Assembly (NCBI GenBank): GCA_965214035.1
Contig: OZ243932.1
Location: 1,054,001-1,118,000, forward strand
Direction of reading: 5' to 3'
Origin: JAJDYQ01 sp965214035
GTDB taxonomy: Bacteria; Pseudomonadota; Gammaproteobacteria; JAJDYQ01
DNA: 64,000 bases
Position 1 is the stretch's first letter. Each line of letters starts with the position of its first letter. Shown here piece after piece: positions 43,064 to 52,622 of the stretch. The position numbers were made by a program, and so were the translations under genes. Under the pieces are notes generated by a model. It saw only the letters and a list, made by a program, of their open reading frames with translations, did not search any database and was not told the origin of the DNA.

Positions 43064-43435
43064 CAGCTTGCTCAAGTTGCTCTATGCCGGCATACTCAAG
43101 GCCTCGGAGCGCTGGACACATCCGGTACAAAATTGGAACTTGACGCTCTCGCAATGAATCCTTCACTTTGAGGGGCGACTCGACAATTACATTGCTTTGT
43201 AAATGTAAATGGCTGACACAGAATTTTGAACACCCTCCTTAATACGATTCCAGCTTTCACCTGTCAGCTTATTTATGCAAGCAACGATACACTACTCTGA
43301 AAATAATTTGATTTTGAGATAGGTTCTAGACTCATCCTTTGACTGCCCTTCAAGTATTTGAAACTGCTCCTTAAGTTCTTTTATACATCCCTTATAATCC
43401 CGATGCTCCAATGGAATATCCTTGCGGACATAACC

Positions 43436-43443
43436 GACATATT
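43436..43443 (+). repeat. Target-site duplication of IS copy C (left)
   Basis: GACATATT at 43436-43443 matches 44756-44763 and flanks copy C exactly. Confidence 0.95.
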
Positions 43444-44755
43444 GGTAGCGTTCATAATTTTGTGTCATTGACTTAAACTGATATGAACTGATTTGATTAA
43501 GGAGATGATAGATGAAAACCCACATTGGCTTTGATATGGAAGCGGCTATCAAGGATTTGCGCGAAGGCAAAGACCTCGGTGGCAAGGATGGCATTTTTAC
43601 CCCGCTCATCAAGCAATTAACCGAGGCCGCCATGCAGGCCGAGCTGGAAGAACACCTGGCAGCCGAGGCGGCTCCGAACCGTAAAAACGGCAGCAGCACA
43701 AAAACCATGAAAACCCCGACCGGGGAGTTTGAGCTGAAAACCCCGCGTGACCGAGCCAGCACCTTTGAACCCCGGATGGTCAAAAAGCACCAAACCCACC
43801 TGACTGATGAACTCCAGCGCAAGGTGATGGGCCTGTTTGCACTGGGTAACAGCTATCAGGATATCCGCACTCACATTGCCGATATGTACGACATCTCGCT
43901 GTCCAACGGGACGATCAGCACGGTCACCGACAAGCTGTTACCCGAGTTACAGGCTTGGCGTGAGCGCGACCTCGAAGCCGTCTATCCGATTGTCTGGCTG
44001 GATGCTATCCATTACAAAATCAAGGAAAATGGCCGTTATCTGAACAAGGCAGTTTACACCATTTTGGGACTGAACATGGAGGGCAAGAAAGAACTCCTGG
44101 GTCTGTATCTGTCCGACTCCGAAGGTGCCCACCATTGGCTGAGCGTGCTGACCAACCTGCATAACCGAGGGGTCAAGGACATCCTGATCGTCTGTGTGGA
44201 TGGACTCAAGGGCTTCCCTGAGGCCATTCACAGCATTTATCCTGACACCGAGATACAACATTGCGTCATCCATCAAATCCGCCATTCCATGAAGTATGTG
44301 GCCTCGAAAAATCAATCCGCGTTTATGGCAGACCTCAAATGTGTTTACAAGGCCGCAACCCTCAATGCCGCCGAGATCGCCCTGCATGAGTTGGAGGACA
44401 AATGGGGAGACAAGTATCCCCTGGTCATCCAGTCCTGGCGCCGCAAGTGGCCCACGCTATCGGCCTACTTCAAGTACCCCGATTATGTGCGCACCGCGAT
44501 TTACACCACCAATGCGGTAGAAGCCGTCCATCGACAGTTCCGCAAACTGACCAAAACCAAAGGGGGCTTTGCCAATGAAAGCAGCTTGCTCAAGTTGCTC
44601 TATGCCGGCATACTCAAGGCCTCGGAGCGCTGGACACATCCGGTACAAAATTGGAACTTGACGCTCTCGCAATTAACCCTTCACTTTGAGGGGCGACTCG
44701 ACGATTACATTGCTTTGTAAATGTAAATGGCTGACACAGAATTTTGAACACCCTC
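43444..44755 (+). mobile_element. IS256-family copy C, complete (1312 bp)
   Basis: Same length and ends as copy B. It lies 206 bp after the right end of copy A, in the same orientation, with an 8-bp duplication GACATATT, and splits a small gene. B and C differ at only a few bases. Confidence 0.95.
43512..44720 (+). CDS. IS256-family transposase (copy C)
   Basis: 402 residues, intact, with the same catalytic residues D164, D230 and E337 as copy B and Gly at 299. The AAGGAG ribosome site upstream is identical. It can presumably move copies B and C, and perhaps copy A through its remaining ends. Confidence 0.96.
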   Translation: MKTHIGFDMEAAIKDLREGKDLGGKDGIFTPLIKQLTEAAMQAELEEHLAAEAAPNRKNGSSTKTMKTPTGEFELKTPRDRASTFEPRMVKKHQTHLTDELQRKVMGLFALGNSYQDIRTHIADMYDISLSNGTISTVTDKLLPELQAWRERDLEAVYPIVWLDAIHYKIKENGRYLNKAVYTILGLNMEGKKELLGLYLSDSEGAHHWLSVLTNLHNRGVKDILIVCVDGLKGFPEAIHSIYPDTEIQHCVIHQIRHSMKYVASKNQSAFMADLKCVYKAATLNAAEIALHELEDKWGDKYPLVIQSWRRKWPTLSAYFKYPDYVRTAIYTTNAVEAVHRQFRKLTKTKGGFANESSLLKLLYAGILKASERWTHPVQNWNLTLSQLTLHFEGRLDDYIAL

Positions 44756-44763
44756 GACATATT
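44756..44763 (+). repeat. Target-site duplication of IS copy C (right)
   Basis: Second copy of GACATATT directly after the right end of copy C. Confidence 0.95.
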
Positions 44764-44972
44764 TAGCACTTCTTTGAGGTAGCAAACATCGGAGTCGATG
44801 TGGATCATTCTCCCGCTTCCCTGCAAACGATAAAACAACCCTACTACCCGAAAATCTGAACCGCTGAAAGCAATCCATCACACAATACAAACGAAATCAG
44901 AGCAGGTAATCAGTGGAGTTAAGTATATAAGTCTCTATTATTACTATTCACCTTTGTTTAGAGTGAAAAACA

Positions 44973-45293
44973 TCAATCCTCATTCTCATCAACATCCAGT
45001 CCCTCTATATGTGTCGCATTAATCATCATAAAGAGATGCTTGAATGGCAGCAGGCAATCATCGGTATTTTTAACCAGATCCATGAACGGCAATGGCTTAT
45101 CATCAAATACATAACTGCCATCGTCCATTGACTGCCATAACTCTCTGACTTGTTGCTCCAGATTAAACACAAAATTCAGTGCGGGCCCCATACTATCCAT
45201 GTCGTACTCGGCCGACATACGAATATCAATCAATTCATCCAGTGCCTCTTCAACAAGACGCACATACTGTTCCACCGTTTTAGCTCTTTCCAT
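44973..45293 (-). CDS. Conserved-looking hypothetical protein beside prmB (106 aa)
   Basis: Acidic, helical protein (MERAKTVEQYVRLVEEALDE ... DVDENED) with no motif I can name. Its start overlaps the prmB end by 14 bp, so it is translationally coupled and presumably expressed with prmB and perhaps the nuo operon. Downstream sequence runs toward the IS-disrupted gene. Confidence 0.65.
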   Translation of the reverse strand: MERAKTVEQYVRLVEEALDELIDIRMSAEYDMDSMGPALNFVFNLEQQVRELWQSMDDGSYVFDDKPLPFMDLVKNTDDCLLPFKHLFMMINATHIEGLDVDENED

Positions 45294-46227
45294 GGTTCAA
45301 ATCTTCCAGATCTCTTTTATGCAAAAGGAATACACCCTCTCCACCACGCTCAAACTCCGGCCAGACAAACGGCAGACGAGGATACAAACGATGCACAGCC
45401 TCTTTTGTCTCACCCGTCTCAACCATCAGCACCCCATCACTGTTGAGATACCGAACCGACTGCAATAATAATGTATCTATGACAGCCATGCCATCGTCAC
45501 CAGCCTGCAGCGCAAGCTCCGGTTCATACCGATATTCTACTGGCAAATTCGCCATACTGCCTGTCGACACATAGGGTGGATTACAGACAATCAGGTCATA
45601 ACACTTCCCGTCCAGGTTCTGAAACAGGTCAGAATGAATCGCCACCACTCTATCGCCTACTTCACATAAACGGATATTTTTTCTGGCCAACGCCAAGGCA
45701 TCTTCGGAAATGTCAACAATATCAATCGAAGCATGGGGAAGATAAACCGCAGCAGCAATACCGATACAGCCATTACCAGCACACATATCCAATATCTTCA
45801 ACTCCCGGTCGGCATCAACCCATGGTGCAAACCTCCGCTCTATCAGCTCGGCAAATGGTGAGCGAGGGATCAAGGCACGATCATCTATGTGAAATCTAAG
45901 ACCCGCAAACCAGGCCTCACCCGTTAGATAGGGCAATGGTATTCGTTCGTCGATACGCCGGGCAGCGAGATGAATAACAGACGAAATATCGACTTCAGAT
46001 ACCAGATTATCCCAAACTCTGTCCACATCTGAAAAATGAAGCTTCAAAACGCTAAAAACCAGCGCATAAGACTCATCCTGCGGATTGTCTGTACCATGAC
46101 CATAGTACAGCTCATGGTGTTCAAGGACTGCACCCAGCTTCACAACAAGCTCGCCGACGGTCGAAATATCAGCCAGTCGCCGGTATAGATCGCGAATGAG
46201 TGCCTGAGTGTCTTTCAGCCGTCCCAA
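45280..46227 (-). CDS. prmB: Ribosomal protein L3 glutamine N5-methyltransferase
   Basis: 315 residues. S-adenosylmethionine site ILDMCAGNGCIGIAAA and catalytic NPPY (CNPPYV) mark a HemK-type glutamine methyltransferase. The N-terminal helical domain and the PLPYLTGEAWFAG motif fit PrmB, which methylates L3. The frame begins with TTG at 46227, five bases past the nuoN stop; no ATG is available before the catalytic domain, so the unusual start seems real. Confidence 0.88.
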   Translation of the reverse strand: MGRLKDTQALIRDLYRRLADISTVGELVVKLGAVLEHHELYYGHGTDNPQDESYALVFSVLKLHFSDVDRVWDNLVSEVDISSVIHLAARRIDERIPLPYLTGEAWFAGLRFHIDDRALIPRSPFAELIERRFAPWVDADRELKILDMCAGNGCIGIAAAVYLPHASIDIVDISEDALALARKNIRLCEVGDRVVAIHSDLFQNLDGKCYDLIVCNPPYVSTGSMANLPVEYRYEPELALQAGDDGMAVIDTLLLQSVRYLNSDGVLMVETGETKEAVHRLYPRLPFVWPEFERGGEGVFLLHKRDLEDLNHGKS

Positions 46228-46231
46228 CTCA

Positions 46232-47662
46232 TCAAGAAATTGCAGCCAGACAAAGCGAGATCAACGTACCGGGGAACAGACCCAATAACAATATCAGCAA
46301 TGCGTTTGAACTTAATACGACATGCATACCGCTATTGGCAACAATTTCATTCCGGTCTTCTGCCTCATCAAAATACATCACCTTGATGACCCGCAGATAG
46401 TAAAAAGCCCCGATGACAGACAACAACACAGCAACAATCGCCAACCAATACATGCCCTGATCAATAACGGCCTTCAGTACCAACAGCTTGGCATAAAAAC
46501 CAACCATCGGCGGAACACCTGCCATCGAAAACATGACCAACAGCATCATAAAGGCATACCAGGAATTACGGATATTCAGTCCTTTATAATCATCAATGCT
46601 ATCCGCCTCGAATCCTTTGCGACTCAGCAAAATGATAATGCCAAAAGCAGCTACACCGGTAATCGCATACGTCACTGTATAAAACATAGCAGCGGAATAA
46701 CCTTCCGGATTGACTGCAGCAAGGCCCAATAAAATAAAACCAGCGTGAGAAATGGCTGAATATGCCAGCATACGCTTAATATTAAGCTGTGCGATAGCCA
46801 CAATATTTCCAATTGCCAGAGACAACACACTCAGGATAATCAGAATATCCTGCCAGGAATACTGCATGGCTCCCATACCTTCTATAAGCAAGCGCATGAA
46901 AAAACCAAACACCGCCAGCTTGGCCGAAGTACCAATAAGTGCGGTTACAGCGGACGGAGAACCATGATAGATATCGGGCACCCACATATGGAAAGGCACA
47001 GCACCCAACTTGAATGCAAGCACAACAACGACGAACACCATACCAAGTAACAGCGGCGCGTTAAATGATTGCTGAATCGAAAGATATTGCGCCAGCCGCT
47101 CCAGATCCAGGGTACCGGAAACCCCATAGACAATAGACATACCATAGAGAAGCACGCCGGACGCAAAACCACCCAGCACGAAGTATTTCATCGCCGCTTC
47201 TGAAGACAACGCACTATTACGACTGAAGGCTACCATGGCATACAAGGAAAGAGACATCAACTCAAGGCCGAGATAAACTGTCAACATACTATGGGCAGAA
47301 ACCAGGATCATCATGCCTAGAACTGCAAACAGACCCAGCACATAGAACTCACCCTTGAAGAGATCCCTTGCTCTCAGATACTGCCTTGAATAAACAAAGA
47401 TGGCAGCAGTCAGCAGATAGATCATGAATTTGAGAATATCGGCCATAGTATCAGCAACAAACATCCCGCTAAAGCCAACGGCACGACCATCCGAATGATT
47501 CATCCAGGTCAAAATCGCAGCACCGATAAGTGTAATCAACGACAGCAGGTAAGATATATCACGTCGGTCTTCACGCAAAAAGGCATCCACTATCAAAACG
47601 ATGCAAGCCATGACCAGCATAAATATCTCTGGAATAATTAACGAGAAGTCAGACATATTCAT
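46232..47662 (-). CDS. nuoN: NADH-quinone oxidoreductase subunit N
   Basis: 476 residues, about 14 membrane helices. It is one of three antiporter-like proton-pumping subunits of Complex I. The lysine-bearing helix and loop KLGAVPFHMWVPDIYHG and the later KRMLAYSAISHAGF are conserved. It is the last nuo gene, with prmB following at once. Confidence 0.96.
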   Translation of the reverse strand: MNMSDFSLIIPEIFMLVMACIVLIVDAFLREDRRDISYLLSLITLIGAAILTWMNHSDGRAVGFSGMFVADTMADILKFMIYLLTAAIFVYSRQYLRARDLFKGEFYVLGLFAVLGMMILVSAHSMLTVYLGLELMSLSLYAMVAFSRNSALSSEAAMKYFVLGGFASGVLLYGMSIVYGVSGTLDLERLAQYLSIQQSFNAPLLLGMVFVVVVLAFKLGAVPFHMWVPDIYHGSPSAVTALIGTSAKLAVFGFFMRLLIEGMGAMQYSWQDILIILSVLSLAIGNIVAIAQLNIKRMLAYSAISHAGFILLGLAAVNPEGYSAAMFYTVTYAITGVAAFGIIILLSRKGFEADSIDDYKGLNIRNSWYAFMMLLVMFSMAGVPPMVGFYAKLLVLKAVIDQGMYWLAIVAVLLSVIGAFYYLRVIKVMYFDEAEDRNEIVANSGMHVVLSSNALLILLLGLFPGTLISLCLAAIS

Positions 47663-47673
47663 TTCTCTGCTTC

Positions 47674-49197
47674 CTACAGCTTTGAAACAACAATATGCCG
47701 TAACAGGTTGTCAACGGACGGATGCATGATCTCAACCAGAGGATCAGGCCAGACACCAAATAACAGTACTGTAACCGCCAATGAACCCAACACAACAAAC
47801 TCATGCACATCAAGATCTTTCATCTCAGCAACTTGTTCATTACGAATTTCTCCGAATATCACGCGCTTAACCAGCCAGAGACTGTAAGCCGCACCCAGAA
47901 TCAGAGTAGTTGCCGCCAAAAATGCAATCCAGAAATCGGACTGCATACTGGCCAGGATAACCATGAACTCCCCAACAAAGCCGGATGTTCCTGGAAGACC
48001 GGAATTAGCCATAGCAAAAAGCACCATAAAACCGGCAAATACAGGCATGGAAACCGCAATGCCACCATAATCCTTGATCTGACGGCTATGCAAACGGTCA
48101 TACATCACCCCAATACAAAGAAACAGGGCAGCAGAAATAAAGCCATGTGAAATCATTTGAATCATGCCACCCTCTACAGCCAGTGCTGCACCGGATAAAT
48201 CATCAGCTGCCGCCGCATGAATCCCGAAAGGTAAAAAGAATCCGAGGGTAGCAAATCCCATATGGGCAATAGATGAATAAGCGATCAGTTTTTTCATATC
48301 CTCTTGAACAATAGCTACCAGACCAATATAAATTACAGCGATTAAAGACATGGTAATAATAAGCCAGTCAAACTGCATACTGGCATCAGGTGCAATAGGC
48401 AGGCTAAAGCGCAGAAAACCATAGCCACCAATTTTCAGCATGATGGCTGCCAGAATCACCGAACCGCCAGTAGGCGCCTCTACATGCGCGTCGGGCAACC
48501 AGGTGTGTACCGGCCACATAGGCACCTTGACTGCAAATGCCAGTAGAAAGGCAAAGAAAATCAATATCTGCTCAGTCATATTCAACTTCAATGCATGGAA
48601 ATCCGGTATAGCAAAGCTGCCGGCCTCAGACTGATAACGCATATAAATCAAGGCGATCAGCATGAGCACTGAACCCAAAAAGGTGTATAAAAAAAACTTG
48701 ATAGTGGCGTAGATTCGATTAGGGCCACCCCAAACACCGATAATCAAAAACATCGGGATTAACATGGCCTCCCAAAACACATAAAAAAGTATGGAGTCAA
48801 GCGCAGCAAAAACACCAATCATCAAGCCCTCCATGATCAGAAATGCCGCCATATAACGAGAGGCCTGCACTTGGATAGTCTTCCAACCGGCAATAACAAC
48901 CAGCGGAGAAATAAATGCCGTCAGTGCAATCAATGGCATGGAAATTCCATCGACACCAAAATAGTAATCGATGTTAAAGGCATCGATCCACGGTGTACGC
49001 TCGACAAACTGCATATCGGCAGTTGAGGTATCGAAGCGGACATATAATGGAATCATCAGGAAAAAATTGGCCATGGAAAATGAAAAAGCGATCCGCCTGG
49101 CACCCGTAGAATCATGGTCACCGGCTGCCAGCGTAATCAAACCACCGATAATTGGCAGCCAGACAATCAAACTCAATAATGGCAGATTATCAGGCAT
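47674..49197 (-). CDS. nuoM: NADH-quinone oxidoreductase subunit M
   Basis: 507 residues, about 14 membrane helices. Antiporter-like subunit; FAVKVPMWPVHTWLPDAHVEAPT and DMKKLIAYSSIAHMG hold the key lysines (each given here in full up to family-typical length). It is separated from nuoL by only three bases. Confidence 0.96.
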   Translation of the reverse strand: MPDNLPLLSLIVWLPIIGGLITLAAGDHDSTGARRIAFSFSMANFFLMIPLYVRFDTSTADMQFVERTPWIDAFNIDYYFGVDGISMPLIALTAFISPLVVIAGWKTIQVQASRYMAAFLIMEGLMIGVFAALDSILFYVFWEAMLIPMFLIIGVWGGPNRIYATIKFFLYTFLGSVLMLIALIYMRYQSEAGSFAIPDFHALKLNMTEQILIFFAFLLAFAVKVPMWPVHTWLPDAHVEAPTGGSVILAAIMLKIGGYGFLRFSLPIAPDASMQFDWLIITMSLIAVIYIGLVAIVQEDMKKLIAYSSIAHMGFATLGFFLPFGIHAAAADDLSGAALAVEGGMIQMISHGFISAALFLCIGVMYDRLHSRQIKDYGGIAVSMPVFAGFMVLFAMANSGLPGTSGFVGEFMVILASMQSDFWIAFLAATTLILGAAYSLWLVKRVIFGEIRNEQVAEMKDLDVHEFVVLGSLAVTVLLFGVWPDPLVEIMHPSVDNLLRHIVVSKL

Positions 49198-49200
49198 AAA

Positions 49201-51162
49201 CTACAAAAGCCCTTTTATGACAAACATGGATACCAACACCATCATTCCCGCAATCATGGCAAAGGCATAGTGATACAAATAACCGGTCTGCAAACGGCGC
49301 AGGGTAGCAGAAAACCAGCCTACTACCCTGGCAGAACCATTGACAACAAAGCCATCAATAGCGATGACATCACCCAGTTTCCATAAAACCCGGCCAGTGA
49401 TACGGCCAGCATCAGCAAGAACATTTAAATAGAAATAGTCCATGTAATATTTATTATCCATTATTTTGTATAAAAAAGAAAATTGCTGCTGCATATCGGC
49501 TGCAAACTGAGGTTTAACGATGTAAATCAGATAAGCCGCAACAACGCCAGCCAAAGCGAGATAGACGACCGGCCCTGCCAGGGCATGTGACACAAATCCG
49601 CCGATGCCCTCAAATGTTGAACCCAGCTCAGCCAAAACATTATGGCTGTCTGCCACATAGATCGAGCGCTCAAAGAACTCACCAAAAACAATTGGCTCGA
49701 ACACAAAGCCACTGAAAACGGATGGGACAGCCAACAATATCAGAGGCAAGGTCACCACCCATGGCGTCTCACGCAGGTGTGATCGTGTATGTTCATCCAT
49801 ACGTTCTCTGGCATGAAAAACCAGAAAATACATACGAAAGCTATAAAGTGCCGTTACAAACACACCTGCCAAAAGTGCAACATAGGCGATATTAGCCGCG
49901 CCTAACTCCGAATACTGAACGGCACCGATAATGGAATCCTTGGAAAAGAAACCCGAGAAAAATGGAAAACCGATCAATGCCAGACAACCAATTAACGATG
50001 TCCAGTGAGTGATTGGCATATACTTTTTCAGGCCACCCATTCTGCGCATATCCTGCTCATGGTGCATGGCAATAATCACGGAACCGGCTGCAAGAAACAA
50101 AAGTGCCTTAAAAAAGGCATGAGTCATCAAATGAAAAATGGCAGCCCCGTAAGCTGATGCACCTAATGCAACAGTCATATAACCGAGCTGTGAAAGCGTT
50201 GAATAAGCCACCACCCGCTTGATATCATGCTGAATCAAACCCAGGAAACCCATAAAAAGGGCTGTAATCGATCCGATCACCAGAATAAAACCAAGCGTGG
50301 TCTCTGATAACTCATACAATGGTGACATACGCGCCACCATAAAAATACCGGCAGTCACCATCGTTGCCGCATGGATCAGTGCCGAGATTGGTGTTGGCCC
50401 TTCCATGGAATCCGGCAACCACACATGTAAAGGAAACTGTGCCGACTTGCCCATCGCACCAATAAAAAGCAGAATAGTAATCACAGTAATAACGTCCCAC
50501 TCAGCACCCCAAAAGATACTGATAGTCTGCGACGCCATACTCCCGGAATTCGCAAAAACCTGGGCATAGTCCAGGCTGCCGGCATAAACCAAAACAACAG
50601 CAATACCCAATAGAAAGCCAAAATCACCCACTCGATTAATCAAAAAGGCCTTCAGGTTTGCAAGAATGGCAGTTTCACGCTGATACCAAAACCCAATCAG
50701 CAGATAAGAAACAAGACCAACCGCCTCCCAGCCAAAAAACAATTGCAAAAAATTATTGGACATAACCAGCATCAGCATAGAAAAAGTGAACAGTGCGATA
50801 TAGCTGAAAAAGCGCTGATAGCCGGGATCATCATTCATATAACCGATGGTATAAATGTGAACCATAAAAGAAACAAAGGTCACAACACCCATCATTAATG
50901 CTGTCAATTCATCAATCAGAAAACCGATTTCAAAACGGACACCACCACTTACCATCCAGACATAAACAGTTTCATTATAAACAGGCGCACCATCAAAAAT
51001 AATATGCTTAATAACAACAATGGATAAAATGAACGAGGTCAATACCCCTAATATAGCAATCCGATGGGCACCCGCCCTGCCGATATAACGACCAAAAAGC
51101 CCGGTAACAACAGCACTGAACAATAATACTAATGGGATAGCCAGATAAATCTTTTCCATCAT
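49201..51162 (-). CDS. nuoL: NADH-quinone oxidoreductase subunit L
   Basis: 653 residues. It is the largest antiporter-like subunit, and its C-terminal part includes the long lateral helix that braces the membrane arm. Family motifs are FGWEAVGLVSYLLIGFW, PLHVWLPDSMEGPTP and DIKRVVAYSTLSQLGYM. Its ATG overlaps the nuoK stop (TAATG). Confidence 0.97.
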   Translation of the reverse strand: MMEKIYLAIPLVLLFSAVVTGLFGRYIGRAGAHRIAILGVLTSFILSIVVIKHIIFDGAPVYNETVYVWMVSGGVRFEIGFLIDELTALMMGVVTFVSFMVHIYTIGYMNDDPGYQRFFSYIALFTFSMLMLVMSNNFLQLFFGWEAVGLVSYLLIGFWYQRETAILANLKAFLINRVGDFGFLLGIAVVLVYAGSLDYAQVFANSGSMASQTISIFWGAEWDVITVITILLFIGAMGKSAQFPLHVWLPDSMEGPTPISALIHAATMVTAGIFMVARMSPLYELSETTLGFILVIGSITALFMGFLGLIQHDIKRVVAYSTLSQLGYMTVALGASAYGAAIFHLMTHAFFKALLFLAAGSVIIAMHHEQDMRRMGGLKKYMPITHWTSLIGCLALIGFPFFSGFFSKDSIIGAVQYSELGAANIAYVALLAGVFVTALYSFRMYFLVFHARERMDEHTRSHLRETPWVVTLPLILLAVPSVFSGFVFEPIVFGEFFERSIYVADSHNVLAELGSTFEGIGGFVSHALAGPVVYLALAGVVAAYLIYIVKPQFAADMQQQFSFLYKIMDNKYYMDYFYLNVLADAGRITGRVLWKLGDVIAIDGFVVNGSARVVGWFSATLRRLQTGYLYHYAFAMIAGMMVLVSMFVIKGLL

Positions 51163-51467
51163 TAGCCCTTCATGGTATCCAGGTGCTCGACATTGATCGT
51201 GCGCTTATTACGAAAGAGCACGATGAGAATAGCCAGACCGATAGCTGCCTCAGCTGCAGCCACAGTCAGAATAAAAAACACAAAGATCTGCCCTGTAATA
51301 TCACCAAGGAAGTGTGAGAAAGCGATAAAATTCATATTTGCAGAGAGCAACAACAGCTCCAGTGACATCAACAAAACAATGACATTCTTGCGATTCAGAA
51401 AAATACCCGCGATGCTCAAACAAAACAGAATCGCACTCAGCACCAGATAATCAGACAGGCCAGCCAT
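51162..51467 (-). CDS. nuoK: NADH-quinone oxidoreductase subunit K
   Basis: 101 residues with three membrane helices. It carries conserved membrane glutamates in LMSLELLLLSANMNF and AAAEAAIGLAI, part of the proton path near the quinone arm. Its start overlaps the nuoJ stop (TGATG). Confidence 0.97.
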   Translation of the reverse strand: MAGLSDYLVLSAILFCLSIAGIFLNRKNVIVLLMSLELLLLSANMNFIAFSHFLGDITGQIFVFFILTVAAAEAAIGLAILIVLFRNKRTINVEHLDTMKG

Positions 51468-52099
51468 CAGGCACTATCTCCTTTTTTCTTTTTATCAACA
51501 GAAGTCAGAGCATCCATCTTCACTATTCTCAGGCGATCAGTTGCCTTAACCTTTACCTGACTACCAGGAGTCTGTTTTCTGGACTCTGGACGATGTCGCA
51601 TGGTCAGCGAAATTGCCGCAACGATTGCAACCAGCAGAATTACCGCAGCTATCTCAAACGGATAAACATAAACAGTATAAAGCAGACTGCCCAGTTCATC
51701 AGTATTACTGTAATCAGCCGGACGAAGCGCCGGTGATAAATACTGCTCCAAATCAAAAAAACCGGAACCAACCACCATCCTGATTTGCAACAGCAACACC
51801 AGCCCGACAAGAAAACCAACCGGCAAATAGCTGACAAAGCCTTCACGAGTCTCGGAGATATTGATATCCAGCATCATAACGACAAACAGGAACAACACCA
51901 TGACCGCACCGACATAAACCAGCACCAGGATGATGGCCAGAAATTCAGCTTCAAGCAATATCCACAAACCGGCACTGGCAAAAAAAGCCAACACCAGATG
52001 CAATGCAGCATGGACCGGGTTTCGAACGACAATGACACCAGCCGCGCCATAAACAACAAGCGCCGCAAAAAATAAAAATACACCATACTGGAAGGTCAT
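51467..52099 (-). CDS. nuoJ: NADH-quinone oxidoreductase subunit J
   Basis: 210 residues, five membrane helices with the typical FLAIILVLVYVGAVMVLFLFV segment split around residues 52-72. The soluble C-terminal tail (after about 165) is Lys/Arg-rich and ends KKKKGDSA, somewhat longer than in Escherichia coli. Confidence 0.95.
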   Translation of the reverse strand: MTFQYGVFLFFAALVVYGAAGVIVVRNPVHAALHLVLAFFASAGLWILLEAEFLAIILVLVYVGAVMVLFLFVVMMLDINISETREGFVSYLPVGFLVGLVLLLQIRMVVGSGFFDLEQYLSPALRPADYSNTDELGSLLYTVYVYPFEIAAVILLVAIVAAISLTMRHRPESRKQTPGSQVKVKATDRLRIVKMDALTSVDKKKKGDSA

Positions 52100-52120
52100 T
52101 ATAGATCTCGATCTAAAATC

Positions 52121-52609
52121 TTATCGGTAAGCTGCATCTACAGCTCGGTCTTCGGCAATTTGCTGTTCGAACTTATCGCCTATAGCAAGGAGCTTCTCCT
52201 TGGTCATAATACTTTCGCCACGCTCCTCAAAACAATATTCAAAGTGGCGAGTTTCAACAATAGAATCCACTGGGCAGGCCTCCTCACAAAAGCCGCAGTA
52301 AATACACTTGAACAGATCAATGTCATAACGAGTGGTGCGACGAGTACCATCTTCTCGTTCTTCTGAATCAATTGTAATAGCCAGTGCTGGGCAAACAGCC
52401 TCGCATAATTTACATGCTATACAACGCTCCTCTCCATTTGGATAACGGCGCAAGGCATGCAGACCACGAAAACGATAAGATTGGGGTGTCTTTTCTTCAG
52501 GATACTGAACAGTAATTTTGCGCCTGAAGAAATGCTGCTGAGTGATCATCAAGCCCTTCAGCAGTTCAAAGAGGAAAAAACTCTTAAAGAAATGTTTTAA
52601 TGACCGCAT
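52121..52609 (-). CDS. nuoI: NADH-quinone oxidoreductase subunit I
   Basis: 162 residues from ATG 52609 with GAGG 8 nt upstream. Two ferredoxin motifs, CIACKLCEAVCP and CIYCGFCEEACP, hold the N6a and N6b 4Fe-4S clusters that pass electrons to NuoB. An amphipathic N-terminal helix anchors it to the membrane arm. Confidence 0.97.
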   Translation of the reverse strand: MRSLKHFFKSFFLFELLKGLMITQQHFFRRKITVQYPEEKTPQSYRFRGLHALRRYPNGEERCIACKLCEAVCPALAITIDSEEREDGTRRTTRYDIDLFKCIYCGFCEEACPVDSIVETRHFEYCFEERGESIMTKEKLLAIGDKFEQQIAEDRAVDAAYR

Positions 52610-52622
52610 ATTCTTCACCTCA

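Larger units (their letters stand above)
40686..43237 (+). mobile_element. IS256-family copy A, interrupted by copy B
   Basis: The oldest copy. Its body runs 40686-41743, then copy B, then 43064-43237 to the right terminal end (ACACCCTC). The first 80 bp, including the ribosome site and the first codons, are missing at this place (see the orphan end at 38397). The transposase frame is broken by B after codon N355. It also carries a premature TGA where B and C read Leu (LSQ then stop), plus scattered substitutions (M260R, W313C). It cannot make transposase. Confidence 0.9.
43292..44878 (-). pseudogene. Small gene split by IS copy C
   Basis: On the minus strand a frame starts at ATG 44878 (MDCFQRFRFSGSRVVLSFAG) and reads to the IS at 44756. 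If the IS and one duplication are removed it continues without a stop as KYVGYVRKDIPLEHRDYKG to the stop at 43292. The joined product is about 88 residues, ending KIKLFSE. I do not recognise it. The seamless continuation suggests a real gene inactivated by the insertion. Confidence 0.55.
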
